Shown piece after piece: positions 1 through 8,162 of a DNA stretch of 51,925 nucleotides (the first letter of the stretch is position 1; every line of letters begins with the position of its first letter). The notes beneath the pieces were generated by a model, which worked only from the letters and a program-made list of their open reading frames with translations, ran no database searches and had not been told where the DNA came from. The stretch comes from Hylemonella gracilis (lineage in GTDB: Bacteria; Pseudomonadota; Gammaproteobacteria; Burkholderiales; Burkholderiaceae_C). The DNA is taken from contig CAMAXR010000003.1 of the NCBI GenBank assembly GCA_945862195.1, positions 1 through 51,925 of the forward strand, written 5' to 3'. The position numbers and the translations under genes are program-made.

Positions 1-16
1 CACCTGCTTTAGCGAA

Positions 17-1354
17 TTAAGGCGCCAATAAAGCGTTGACGCCCTGTAAGTCGTCGCTCTTGAGGGTGCCATTGGCTTGACGCAGTTTTAGGCTGCCTAA
101 CAACACGTCGTAACGCGCCTTGGCCAGGTCGCGTTTGGTTTGGAACAACTGGCTTTGCGAGTTGAGCACATCGATATTGATGCGCACGCCCACTTGGTAC
201 CCCAGTTTGTTGGCGTCCAGTGCCACTTGGCTGGAGGTTTCAGCTGCCTCAAAAGCTTTGACTTGTCCCATGCTGGACACCACGCCAAAGTAGGCAGTGC
301 GCGTGGCTTGCTCCACGGTGCGCTGGGCAGCTTCTAAATCAGAGCGGGCTTTGTCCTCAAGGGCCAAGGTTTCTTTGATTTTGTTGGTGGTGGCAAAACC
401 CGCAAACAAGGGCAGGCTGAAGGTCACGCCAATGTTTTGTCGGGTCAGGGTGGAGTCGATGGCGTTAAGGTCAGAACCGCTGGTGTTGCGGTTGATAAAA
501 GAGCTGGCGGTTAAATCAAGCGTGGGTTTATTACCGGCTTGGGCAATAGCGGTGTCCAGCTTGGCCACATCCACTTGCAGCTTGGCCCTCAAAACCGTAG
601 GGTGCTGACGCAGGCCTTGCTCTACCCAAGCTTGGGGGTCGGCGGGCTTGACTTCAGGCAACACCAAGGTAGCTAGGGGCTTGGGCTGGCTGCCGTTTTT
701 GCCCACCAGTTGGTCCATGGCCAATTTTTTAACCCTCAGGTCGTTTTCGGCGGCAATTTCTTGGGCGACGACCAAGTCAAAACGGGCTTGTGCCTCACGG
801 GTGTCAGTGATGGTGGCGGTACCCACTTCAAAGTTGCGTTTGGCTGACGCCAGTTGCTCAGCCACGGCGGTTTTTTGCGCTCTTACAAAAGTGAGTGTGT
901 CTTGAGAACCCAGTACATCAAAATAAGCTTGGCTTACACGCACAATCAGGTCTTGCTCGGCCGTGCTCAGTACCGCGCGGGCTTGCTCCAGCTGCCTTTT
1001 GCTTTGCTCCATGGTGGCCGTGTTGGACGGCCTGTACAAAGGCTGAGTGGCGCTCAGCGTGGCGTTTTGGGTCGCGTAACTCAGGTCTTGAGGGCTGGCG
1101 GTACTACTGTTGCGCTGGCTTTGCGTGCCCACTGCACCCAAAGTGACCGTAGGAAGCGCCAAGGCGCGGGATTGTTCAGCCTTAAATACGCTGGAGTCGT
1201 ACAGAATCTTGGCCGACTGGTAGGTGGCGTCATAGCCTTGAGCTGCACGAAACAGGTCCACCAAACTTTGCGCCTGAACCAAGCCGCAGCCTGCTCCCCA
1301 CGCCAATACCAAGGCCATATGCATGGGACGGAGTCTTGAAGGAAAAATAGTCAT
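17..1354 (-). CDS. tolC: TolC-family outer membrane efflux protein
   Basis: Outer-membrane channel that completes tripartite efflux pumps or type I secretion systems. The protein begins with a signal peptide (Arg-containing n-region, hydrophobic stretch ALVLAWGAG, cleavage near VQA/QS) and continues SLVDLFRAAQGYDATYQSAK, the typical start of mature TolC, with two repeated helical OEP halves ending near residue 440. The ATG at 1354 gives a compact signal peptide and has a weak GGA upstream; an in-frame ATG at 1381, directly after the rhodanese stop, would add nine residues. It is the last gene of a minus-strand run that begins with the RND adaptor, so it probably serves that pump. The length of about 445 residues is normal for the family. 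Confidence 0.93.
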   Translation of the reverse strand: MTIFPSRLRPMHMALVLAWGAGCGLVQAQSLVDLFRAAQGYDATYQSAKILYDSSVFKAEQSRALALPTVTLGAVGTQSQRNSSTASPQDLSYATQNATLSATQPLYRPSNTATMEQSKRQLEQARAVLSTAEQDLIVRVSQAYFDVLGSQDTLTFVRAQKTAVAEQLASAKRNFEVGTATITDTREAQARFDLVVAQEIAAENDLRVKKLAMDQLVGKNGSQPKPLATLVLPEVKPADPQAWVEQGLRQHPTVLRAKLQVDVAKLDTAIAQAGNKPTLDLTASSFINRNTSGSDLNAIDSTLTRQNIGVTFSLPLFAGFATTNKIKETLALEDKARSDLEAAQRTVEQATRTAYFGVVSSMGQVKAFEAAETSSQVALDANKLGYQVGVRINIDVLNSQSQLFQTKRDLAKARYDVLLGSLKLRQANGTLKSDDLQGVNALLAP

Positions 1355-1381
1355 GTAAGTCCGGATTCTGTCGAGTTGCAT

Positions 1382-1744
1382 TCAATATATAGGAACCGAG
1401 GCATCTACTTGTTCTGACCAAGCATGAATACCACCCTCAATATTGGCCACTTTTTCAAAGCCCTGTTGCACCAAGTAACGCGCCACCTGCATGCTGCGGG
1501 CCCCGTGGTGGCACAAGCACGCCACAGGTTGTTGGGGGTTGAGTTCTTGCAAACGTGAGGTGATGTCGCCCATAGGGATATAGACCACTTCAAAACCGTT
1601 GCTCGACGCTTGGCCTTGGATGTGGGCGGTTTCCACTTCAATGGGCTCGCGCACATCCAGCACCACAACTGGTGTGCCTACATGCACGGCATTAACTCGC
1701 ACAGTCCATGCCTTTAAGTCGCCAGGGTGTAGGTGTTCAATCAT
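1382..1744 (-). CDS. Single-domain rhodanese-like sulfurtransferase
   Basis: Small single-domain rhodanese of about 120 residues. The fold landmarks are VVVLDVREPIEVETAHIQG, the active-site loop CLCHHGARS, in which the second Cys is the probable persulfide carrier, and the closing NIEGGIHAWS. No signal peptide is visible, so it is probably cytoplasmic. The ATG at 1744 is preferred over a GTG one codon upstream (1747). It lies 13 bases after pcm and touches tolC, so the three are probably co-transcribed; I know this pcm-rhodanese-tolC order from related Burkholderiales. The sulfur acceptor cannot be read from the sequence. Confidence 0.9.
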   Translation of the reverse strand: MIEHLHPGDLKAWTVRVNAVHVGTPVVVLDVREPIEVETAHIQGQASSNGFEVVYIPMGDITSRLQELNPQQPVACLCHHGARSMQVARYLVQQGFEKVANIEGGIHAWSEQVDASVPIY

Positions 1745-1757
1745 CACAATTCAAGAT

Positions 1758-2435
1758 TCAAAATTGAAAGCGAGCATGCTCGGCAAAGTTTATGAGGCGG
1801 GGCGCCACCGTGTCCCACGCTTGGGTGGTACTGAATTGTCCTGCGCCAGTGCAGGTGATCAGTGTGGCGCGCATCATGGGCAGGTCGCCCACCACCGCCA
1901 TCAAACGGCCACCTGGTCGCAGCTGTTCCAGCAGCTTGTGCGGCACTTCGGCCACGGAGCCGCTGAGCAAAATGACATCAAAAGGCCCGTCCACTGCGGC
2001 ACCTTGAGCGCCGTCGCCATGCCGCACTTCTACGTTGTGGATGCCTTGGCGTTGCAAGTTGTCGCGTGCCATCAGGGCCAGCTCGGGCTCAATTTCCAGG
2101 GTGATGACGCGCTGGGCGCGTTTGCTCAACAATGCGGCCATGTAGCCCGAACCTGCGCCAATTTCAAGCACTTTGTCTTGAGCGGTCACAGCCAAGTCTT
2201 GGAGCATGCGGGCTTCCACTTTAGGAGACAACATGCATTGGCCGGATTGCAAGGCGGCTTCTGAGTTGTTTATTAGGGGGAGCTCAAGATCCGCAAAAGC
2301 CAATGCTTTGTGGGCAACAGGCACAAAGTCTTCGCGTTTGACCTCGCTGAGCAAGCGCAGAACATCTTGGTCCAGCACCTGCCAGGGGCGGATTTGTTGC
2401 TCGATCATGTTGAATCGGGCGCGCTCAAGATTCAT
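1758..2435 (-). CDS. pcm: Protein-L-isoaspartate O-methyltransferase
   Basis: SAM-dependent repair methyltransferase that methylates L-isoaspartyl residues in aged proteins. The 225-residue protein contains the SAM-binding glycine motif LEIGAGSGYMAALLS, the family start NMIEQQIRPWQV and an acidic motif VRHGDGAQG. The ATG at 2435 has a GGAG Shine-Dalgarno about six bases upstream. It is slightly longer than the E. coli enzyme (208 residues) because of its N-terminal part, which is usual in this branch. It lies 48 bases after the RND pump gene and 13 bases before the rhodanese, so it may be read from the pump operon or from its own promoter in the 48-base gap. Confidence 0.93.
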   Translation of the reverse strand: MNLERARFNMIEQQIRPWQVLDQDVLRLLSEVKREDFVPVAHKALAFADLELPLINNSEAALQSGQCMLSPKVEARMLQDLAVTAQDKVLEIGAGSGYMAALLSKRAQRVITLEIEPELALMARDNLQRQGIHNVEVRHGDGAQGAAVDGPFDVILLSGSVAEVPHKLLEQLRPGGRLMAVVGDLPMMRATLITCTGAGQFSTTQAWDTVAPRLINFAEHARFQF

Positions 2436-2483
2436 GGGGGCTCCGCAAGGTTGGGGTTGGGTAGTAAGGCACTAACCAAAATT

Positions 2484-5400
2484 TTAACGTTCGCTTGTGG
2501 CAGGGGCCCAAAACCGCTTGATCCAAGACGCCAAATCATCCAAGTAGCAGTAGACCACAGGCACCACTACCAAAGTCAGCAGGGATGAGGTGATCACCCC
2601 CCCAATCACAGCTTGCCCCATGGGGGCGCGCTGTTCAGAGCCTTCGGTTATGGCAAATGCGAGCGGCACCATGCCAAAAATCATGGCCAAGGTGGTCATC
2701 AAAATGGGTCGCAGGCGCACTCTGGCCGCCAGAAGCAGAGCTTCGTTGCGGCCTAAGCCTGGGTGGGGCGTACCATCTTCAGAGGTGTGTGCCGATCTGG
2801 ACCGAATGGCAAAGTCCACCAACAAAATGGCGTTTTTGGTAACCAGCCCCATCAACATCACCACCCCAATCACGGAAAACATAGACAGGGTGGACCGGAA
2901 CATCAAGAGCGCAAGCACCACCCCAATGAGCGTCAGAGGCAAGGAAGTCATGATGGCCAATGGCTGTAAAAAGCTTTTGAACTGGCTGGCCAGAATCATG
3001 TAAATGAAAATCACCGCCAGCGCCAAAGCGCCAATGGCATAGCTAAAAGACTCCGACATGTTTTTGGTGGAGCCGCCAAATTGGTAGCGGTAGCCGGGCG
3101 CAAAGTTCATACCTTCCATCACGCGGCGTATGTCGGCAGACACCTCGCCTGCTGAGCGCTGGTCCACATTGGCATTGATGGCAACCTCTCGGGTCAAGTC
3201 GCGCCGGTTGATTTGGTTCACACCAAAGTCTTCCTTCAGTTGCGCCACTTGGTTGAGCCGCACCACTTTAGAGCTGCCGTCGGCTTGCGTACCCAAAGCT
3301 AAGGGCAGGCGTTCTAAATCTTCGGCGCGGGTGCGAGAGCTGGGCTGGAGCCGCACATTGACGTCGTAGGTTTGGTCGTCAGGGGCGCGCCAGTTGCCCA
3401 CGTTTTGTCCGGCAATCAGGGTGCGCAAGCTGTTGCCAATTTGGTTGATGTTCAAGCCAAATTCAGAGGCGGCTGCGCGTTGCACATCAACCTCCAGGGT
3501 TGGCTTGTTGGCTTTGAGGCTGGAGTCCAGGTCCACTAAGCCCGGAATGTCGCGTATGCCTTGCATGGCTTGAAAAGTCAGGCGCTCAAGTTCTCTCAAA
3601 TCGGGGCCTTGAATCGATAATTCAATTTGCTTGTTGCCCCCCACCGCATCCAGCAGACCCACGTGGGTGATGGTGAGACCACTGATGCGGTTCAAGCGTT
3701 CGCGCAGTACGGCAGAGAGTTGCTCTACCGAGCGGCTGCGGTCTTTGCGGTCGACCAAGCGCACATAAATAGAGGCGTAGTTTTTTCCTAAAGCATTGCC
3801 GGTATTGAGGGTGGCCAGTGTGTAGCGCACTTCAGGCAGGCTGCGAATGATGTCTTGCACCTGTTGGGCCTTGGCTTCAGTGGCTTCAATAGAAGAACCC
3901 ACCGGGGTGTAAAAGCTGACGTTGGTTTCCGAGTAATCGGCCTTGGGCACAAATTCGGTGCCCAGCAGGGGCACCATCAGCACACTGGCCACCATCACCG
4001 CCACAGCCGTGACCAAGGTCCATACTTTGTGGTTCAAAGCCCATTGCAGCAGGCGTTGATAAGCGTCGCTCAAGCCTTGGGTCAGCCGCTCGAACGCAGC
4101 GGTCACACGGCCGATGGTGCGGTCATACCAAGAGCGGCGCTGCAATAAGGCTGACTGTCCCTTTTGGCCATTTGGGGTGATGCTGGGGTCGTGCCATAAG
4201 CTGCTGAGCATGGGGTCTAGGGTGAAGCTCACAAACATGGAAATCAGCACCGCCGCGACGATGGTGAGTCCAAATTCATGGAAAAACTTGCCAATGATGC
4301 CGCCCATAAATCCAATGGGCAAAAACACCGCCACGATGGACAAGGTGGTGGCCAGCACGGCCAGCCCAATTTCTTGGGTGCCTTCCATAGCTGCTTGAAA
4401 AGGTGGCTTGCCCATTTGCACGTGGCGCACGATGTTTTCGCGCACCACAATGGCGTCGTCAATCAGCAGCCCCACGCACAAAGACAAGGCCATGAGCGTC
4501 ACCATATTGAGGGTGAAACCCAAGGCGTACATGAACAAAAACGTCCCAATGATGGCAATGGGCAGTGTAAGCCCCGTGATGATGGTGGAGCGCCAAGAGT
4601 TTAAAAACAAAAACACAATCAGCACCGTGAGCAGGGCGCCTTCAATCAAGGTGCGGCGCACGTTGTCCACCCCCACACGTATGGGTCGCCCTCCATCGGA
4701 CACCAGTTGCAACTTCAAGCCTGGTGGCAGTTGGGGCGTGATTTGGCTGACCGCGCGATTCAGGCCGTCAATCACATCCAGAGTGTTGGCGTCTTGCGAC
4801 TTTTGAACAGAAAGCAGCAAGGTGCGTTCACCGTTGTACAGCGCTAAGTTTTCCAGCTCTTGGGGGCCATCCACCACTTGTGCAATTTGTCCCAGCAAGA
4901 TGGGTGTGCTGCCGCGGCGCGCCACAATAATTTTTGCAAAGTCTTCTGGCCGCTCCATACGCGCATCAAGCTGCACCACCCGTTCATTTTGTAGGGTGCG
5001 CAAGGCGCCCAAGGGTAGGTCTTGGTTTTCACTTTTTAAGGCAGCAACCACTTGGTCGGCGGTGATGCCGTAAGCCTCCATGGCTTGGGGCTTTAAATAA
5101 ATGTTGATTTCTCTCTTGGTGGCTCCGACCAAGTTCACCACGCCTACGCCGCGCACGTTTTCAAGCCGTTTTTTTAGTATTTGGTTAGCCCAGTTGGTCA
5201 GCTCCACCGGGTTTAGGGCGGCAGGCGAGGTGGTGTCGGGCACAACCGCCAAAGACCATATGGCCCGGCTGCTGGGATCAAACCGCAAAACACGGGGTTC
5301 TTTAACTTCAGTGCGCAGCAGGGGACGAATGGCCGAAATTTTTTCGCGCACATCGTCAGCGGCTTTACGGCCATCTACAGACAGGTCAAATTCAATCACC

Positions 5401-5672
5401 ACCAATGAATTGCCTTCGTAGCTGCGCGAGGTCAGCGCATTGATGCCAGCAATGGAGTTCACGCCTTCCTCCATTTTTTTGCTGACTTCGCTCTCCACAA
5501 TCACGGCAGAAGCACCGGGGTATTCGGTGATCACCACCACCACGGGAAGGTCAATGTTGGGAAACTGATCCACCTTGAGGCGTTGGTAAGAAAACAAACC
5601 CAACACCACAAAAGCCAGCATCATCATGGTGGCAAACACGGGGTTGCCTAGGCTGATGCGAGTGAACCACAT
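2484..5672 (-). CDS. RND multidrug efflux permease (HAE1/AcrB-like)
   Basis: Inner-membrane proton-driven pump of 1062 residues, the normal size for HAE1-family RND permeases. A first transmembrane helix at about residues 12-30 is followed by the periplasmic porter domain. The TM2-TM6 block contains the adjacent aspartates D405 and D406 in [10 protein letters not shown], the proton-relay pair, and a second periplasmic domain leads to the TM10 segment [13 protein letters not shown] with the partner lysine. It follows its adaptor gene by 13 bases, and tolC lies downstream on the same strand, which gives a complete tripartite pump. Overall features resemble MdtB/MdtF-like multidrug pumps more than metal pumps, but the substrate cannot be deduced. 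Confidence 0.95.
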   Translation of the reverse strand: MWFTRISLGNPVFATMMMLAFVVLGLFSYQRLKVDQFPNIDLPVVVVITEYPGASAVIVESEVSKKMEEGVNSIAGINALTSRSYEGNSLVVIEFDLSVDGRKAADDVREKISAIRPLLRTEVKEPRVLRFDPSSRAIWSLAVVPDTTSPAALNPVELTNWANQILKKRLENVRGVGVVNLVGATKREINIYLKPQAMEAYGITADQVVAALKSENQDLPLGALRTLQNERVVQLDARMERPEDFAKIIVARRGSTPILLGQIAQVVDGPQELENLALYNGERTLLLSVQKSQDANTLDVIDGLNRAVSQITPQLPPGLKLQLVSDGGRPIRVGVDNVRRTLIEGALLTVLIVFLFLNSWRSTIITGLTLPIAIIGTFLFMYALGFTLNMVTLMALSLCVGLLIDDAIVVRENIVRHVQMGKPPFQAAMEGTQEIGLAVLATTLSIVAVFLPIGFMGGIIGKFFHEFGLTIVAAVLISMFVSFTLDPMLSSLWHDPSITPNGQKGQSALLQRRSWYDRTIGRVTAAFERLTQGLSDAYQRLLQWALNHKVWTLVTAVAVMVASVLMVPLLGTEFVPKADYSETNVSFYTPVGSSIEATEAKAQQVQDIIRSLPEVRYTLATLNTGNALGKNYASIYVRLVDRKDRSRSVEQLSAVLRERLNRISGLTITHVGLLDAVGGNKQIELSIQGPDLRELERLTFQAMQGIRDIPGLVDLDSSLKANKPTLEVDVQRAAASEFGLNINQIGNSLRTLIAGQNVGNWRAPDDQTYDVNVRLQPSSRTRAEDLERLPLALGTQADGSSKVVRLNQVAQLKEDFGVNQINRRDLTREVAINANVDQRSAGEVSADIRRVMEGMNFAPGYRYQFGGSTKNMSESFSYAIGALALAVIFIYMILASQFKSFLQPLAIMTSLPLTLIGVVLALLMFRSTLSMFSVIGVVMLMGLVTKNAILLVDFAIRSRSAHTSEDGTPHPGLGRNEALLLAARVRLRPILMTTLAMIFGMVPLAFAITEGSEQRAPMGQAVIGGVITSSLLTLVVVPVVYCYLDDLASWIKRFWAPATSER

Positions 5673-5685
5673 GGGGGAGTTCAGT

Positions 5686-6915
5686 TCACCGGTTCAGGTG
5701 AACCAAGGTGCCTTCACGCAGCAGTCCAGCCGAACCCGTCAACGCCAGTTGCCCTTGCAAAGTCTGTACAGCTGGGCTGGCCGCAGGTGCGCTGGCTGAA
5801 GACGCGTTCAGGCCCACCATCCAGCCAAGGCCCGTAGGCTTGAGTGGGGTGTGCGCTTGGCTCAACAACTGCCCACGCACGCCCAGTTGCACATTGAGGT
5901 GCTTGACCCTGTATGTGTCAGCGGTGGACATGGGCTCCAAAATTTGCAGGTATGGGGCGGGCTTATCGGTACGCACGGCCTCCACGGGCACGGCCAGGGT
6001 GCTTTGAGTGGTGGCGCCCACAGTGCCTTCCACATAAAGGCCCTGCCGCAAACCCTCTTGCGGGCCTATGTTGGACTCCAACTTCAAGTACACCAACACG
6101 CTTCGGCTGCCCGCTTGCGTGCTGGGGTTGATGCGGGTGACTTTGGCTTGAACCGGTTCAGGCAGGCCCTCTACTTGTAAACGCGCCAGTTGCCCTATGC
6201 GCACCCCTAAGGCATCGCCGGGGCTCATCGGGGCCTCTACTTCCAAACTGCTCAGGTCCAAAATTTCCAAAACACGCCCATCCATAGCCACCCTTTCACC
6301 GGGCTGGGCGAAACGTTGCGACACCAGCCCTGAAATGGGGGCTTTCAGAACGGTGTCGGTCAAGCTTTTGCGGGCGACATCGGTCGTAGCTAAGGCCGCT
6401 TGAAAAGTGGCTTGTGCAGCGTTTAGGTTGGCAATGGAGGTGTCCAATGCGGTTTTAGAAATAAAACCTTGATCCACCAGTGAGCGGTTGTTGTCAAGTT
6501 GCCTTTGGGCAATGTCCACCTGCGCCTTGGATGCATCGGCTTGCTGCTGAGCTTGGCGAAGTCGAGCTTCGTATTCTTGGGGGTCAATGCGGGCTAACTC
6601 TTGGCCCACCCGAACCGAGTTGCCCTCGCGCACTGTCAGGGCCTGTAGCTCGCCAGCCGCGCGGGCTTTGACCACAGCGGTGTTCATGGCCCGCAAGGTG
6701 CCAGTTAAAGGCATCACGTGTTGCAGGTCTTGCATTTGAATTTGCAACACATCTTGAGCATTGAGCTCAATAAGCGACTCGGCCCTTTGCTTTTGGTTCT
6801 GCAGCAAGTTGCTTTGTTGGGTTTGCCGCGCTTGCAAGGCCTTGAAAATACCGTAAGCCAAGCCCACAACGACTGCGAGCAACAAGACCCAAGGGGCCCA
6901 ACGTTTGAAATTCAT
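5686..6915 (-). CDS. RND efflux periplasmic adaptor subunit
   Basis: Membrane-fusion protein linking the RND permease to TolC. The 409-residue protein has one N-terminal membrane anchor (APWVLLLAVVVGLAYGIF, residues 7-24), a barrel-sandwich/lipoyl half motif GELQALTVREGNSVRVGQEL, a long hairpin coiled coil at about residues 115-190 rich in Ala/Gln, and the second half VLKAPISGLVSQRFAQPGERV. An Ala/Ser/Pro-rich stretch near residues 370-385 interrupts the C-terminal domain and is probably a flexible loop. It is the first gene of the pump operon. The promoter should lie in the roughly 150-base divergent gap before msrA, where I see no convincing sigma70 pair. Confidence 0.93.
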   Translation of the reverse strand: MNFKRWAPWVLLLAVVVGLAYGIFKALQARQTQQSNLLQNQKQRAESLIELNAQDVLQIQMQDLQHVMPLTGTLRAMNTAVVKARAAGELQALTVREGNSVRVGQELARIDPQEYEARLRQAQQQADASKAQVDIAQRQLDNNRSLVDQGFISKTALDTSIANLNAAQATFQAALATTDVARKSLTDTVLKAPISGLVSQRFAQPGERVAMDGRVLEILDLSSLEVEAPMSPGDALGVRIGQLARLQVEGLPEPVQAKVTRINPSTQAGSRSVLVYLKLESNIGPQEGLRQGLYVEGTVGATTQSTLAVPVEAVRTDKPAPYLQILEPMSTADTYRVKHLNVQLGVRGQLLSQAHTPLKPTGLGWMVGLNASSASAPAASPAVQTLQGQLALTGSAGLLREGTLVHLNR

Positions 6916-7065
6916 GGGGTGGCTGATCTAATGTGGGGGGTAGTTTCGTTAACCAAAGCTTATTGTGAGGTAATTCAAGGGGACTTGACTTTGTTGCGGA
7001 TCAGTGTGGGGTCATAGTCTTTGCTCTATGGCCGCATGTTTATTTTTGTATTTAGACTCATCACC

Positions 7066-7626
7066 ATGAATTCAACCTCAACCCCTAACCCCAACCTTTT
7101 AACTCTAGTGCTCGGCGGCGGCTGCTTTTGGTGCACCGAGGCCGTGTTTAAAGAAGTGTGCGGCGTGTTGGACGTGGAAAGCGGTTACTGCAACGGCCAG
7201 GCCGTTAACCCCAGCTACGAGCAGGTATGTACCGGTACCACCGGTCACAACGAAGTGGTGCGCTTGGATTACGACCCTCAAGTTGTGAGCACTCGCCAAC
7301 TTCTTGAAGTGTTTTTTGGCACGCACGACCCCACCACGCTCAACCGACAGGGCAATGATGTAGGCACCCAATACCGCAGTGGCATTTACTTCAGCACGCC
7401 AGATCAAGCCCAAGATGCCCGCGATGTGGTGGCCGAACTTCAGGCGCAAAAAGTGTTTGGCGCGCCTATCGTGACAGAGGTGCAGGCGCTTTCCAACTAT
7501 TGGCCAGCCGAGGCCTACCACCAAGATTATTTTGAGCACCACCCCAACCAAGGCTATTGCTCTTATGTGGTGGCCCCCAAAGTGGCTAAGCTGCGCCAAA
7601 AATTTACCGCTTTGCTCATGACGTAA
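7066..7626 (+). CDS. msrA: Peptide-methionine (S)-S-oxide reductase MsrA
   Basis: Reduces methionine-S-sulfoxide in proteins and as free amino acid. It shows the catalytic motif GCFWC in LVLGGGCFWCTEAVF, then GVLDVESGYCNG, and near the C-terminus NYWPAEAYHQDYFEHHPNQG, which carries the acidic and aromatic residues of the MsrA pocket. The ATG at 7066 gives 186 residues; an in-frame TTG at 7021 would add a non-conserved leader and is not preferred. There is no signal peptide, so the enzyme should be cytoplasmic. It is transcribed divergently from the efflux operon. Confidence 0.95.
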   Translation: MNSTSTPNPNLLTLVLGGGCFWCTEAVFKEVCGVLDVESGYCNGQAVNPSYEQVCTGTTGHNEVVRLDYDPQVVSTRQLLEVFFGTHDPTTLNRQGNDVGTQYRSGIYFSTPDQAQDARDVVAELQAQKVFGAPIVTEVQALSNYWPAEAYHQDYFEHHPNQGYCSYVVAPKVAKLRQKFTALLMT

Positions 7627-7651
7627 AATTTGGGCCTTAGCCCGGTTCAGC

Positions 7652-8083
7652 ATGCAACACACTCTTCCCCATATACCAGATCGCTTGCGCTTCAATGCAA
7701 GGGGTTTAGGGTCATGCGTGTGGGCAGCGGTGTTGGTGTTGGCCTTAGGGGCCGCTCAAATGCTGGGTTTGGTGCACCAAACTTTGCACCATGCGGGGCT
7801 GCCCATTGTTACAACGGCTGCCACATCGCTGATGGCCGAGCCCTCGCAAGGGGTGCTGGCGCATGTGTTTTCAACTCAAGGTGACTTGAGCGAACGGGTC
7901 GATTCAAAAGATTGCCGTCTTTACGACCAATTAGCCCATGCAGATGCATGTGCCGCGGTGCCATGGGTGTGGCACATCGTTCCTAAACCCCAGCCACTTT
8001 TGGCACCCCCCGAGCAGGCTTGGGTTGCCGACACCTTCACGCACTTCTCAGCACGCGCGCCTCCACCTTCACAACAGGCTTGA
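7652..8083 (+). CDS. DUF2946-like small exported protein
   Basis: A 143-residue protein with an N-terminal hydrophobic segment (WAAVLVLALGAAQMLGLV) acting as signal peptide or anchor, then a histidine-containing stretch (VHQTLHHAG), two cysteines in KDCRLYDQLAHADAC, and the C-terminal FSARAPPP. The terminal AR(A/G)PP signature and the position just upstream of a TonB-dependent receptor fit DUF2946-type proteins, which I associate with metal-responsive clusters in Burkholderiales. The His/Cys residues could bind copper or zinc, but this is inference. It lies 25 bases after msrA and 79 bases before the receptor. The family call is by overall pattern, with moderate certainty. Confidence 0.7.
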   Translation: MQHTLPHIPDRLRFNARGLGSCVWAAVLVLALGAAQMLGLVHQTLHHAGLPIVTTAATSLMAEPSQGVLAHVFSTQGDLSERVDSKDCRLYDQLAHADACAAVPWVWHIVPKPQPLLAPPEQAWVADTFTHFSARAPPPSQQA

Positions 8084-8139
8084 TGGTTTAGTTCAGTGCT
8101 AGGGCTTGCCTTGGCATTGGAATTTTTTAGCTTTGTGAA

Positions 8140-8151
8140 ACACCACGGTGT
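8140..8151. promoter_or_regulatory. Short inverted repeat before the TonB receptor
   Basis: ACACC-AC-GGTGT is a perfect 5-base inverted repeat ending 11 bases before the receptor start codon and next to its Shine-Dalgarno (AGAGG, 8153-8157). It could be a small operator or an RNA hairpin near the ribosome site. It does not resemble a Zur or Fur box closely, and its short length allows chance. Confidence 0.25.
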
Positions 8152-8162
8152 GAGAGGTACAT

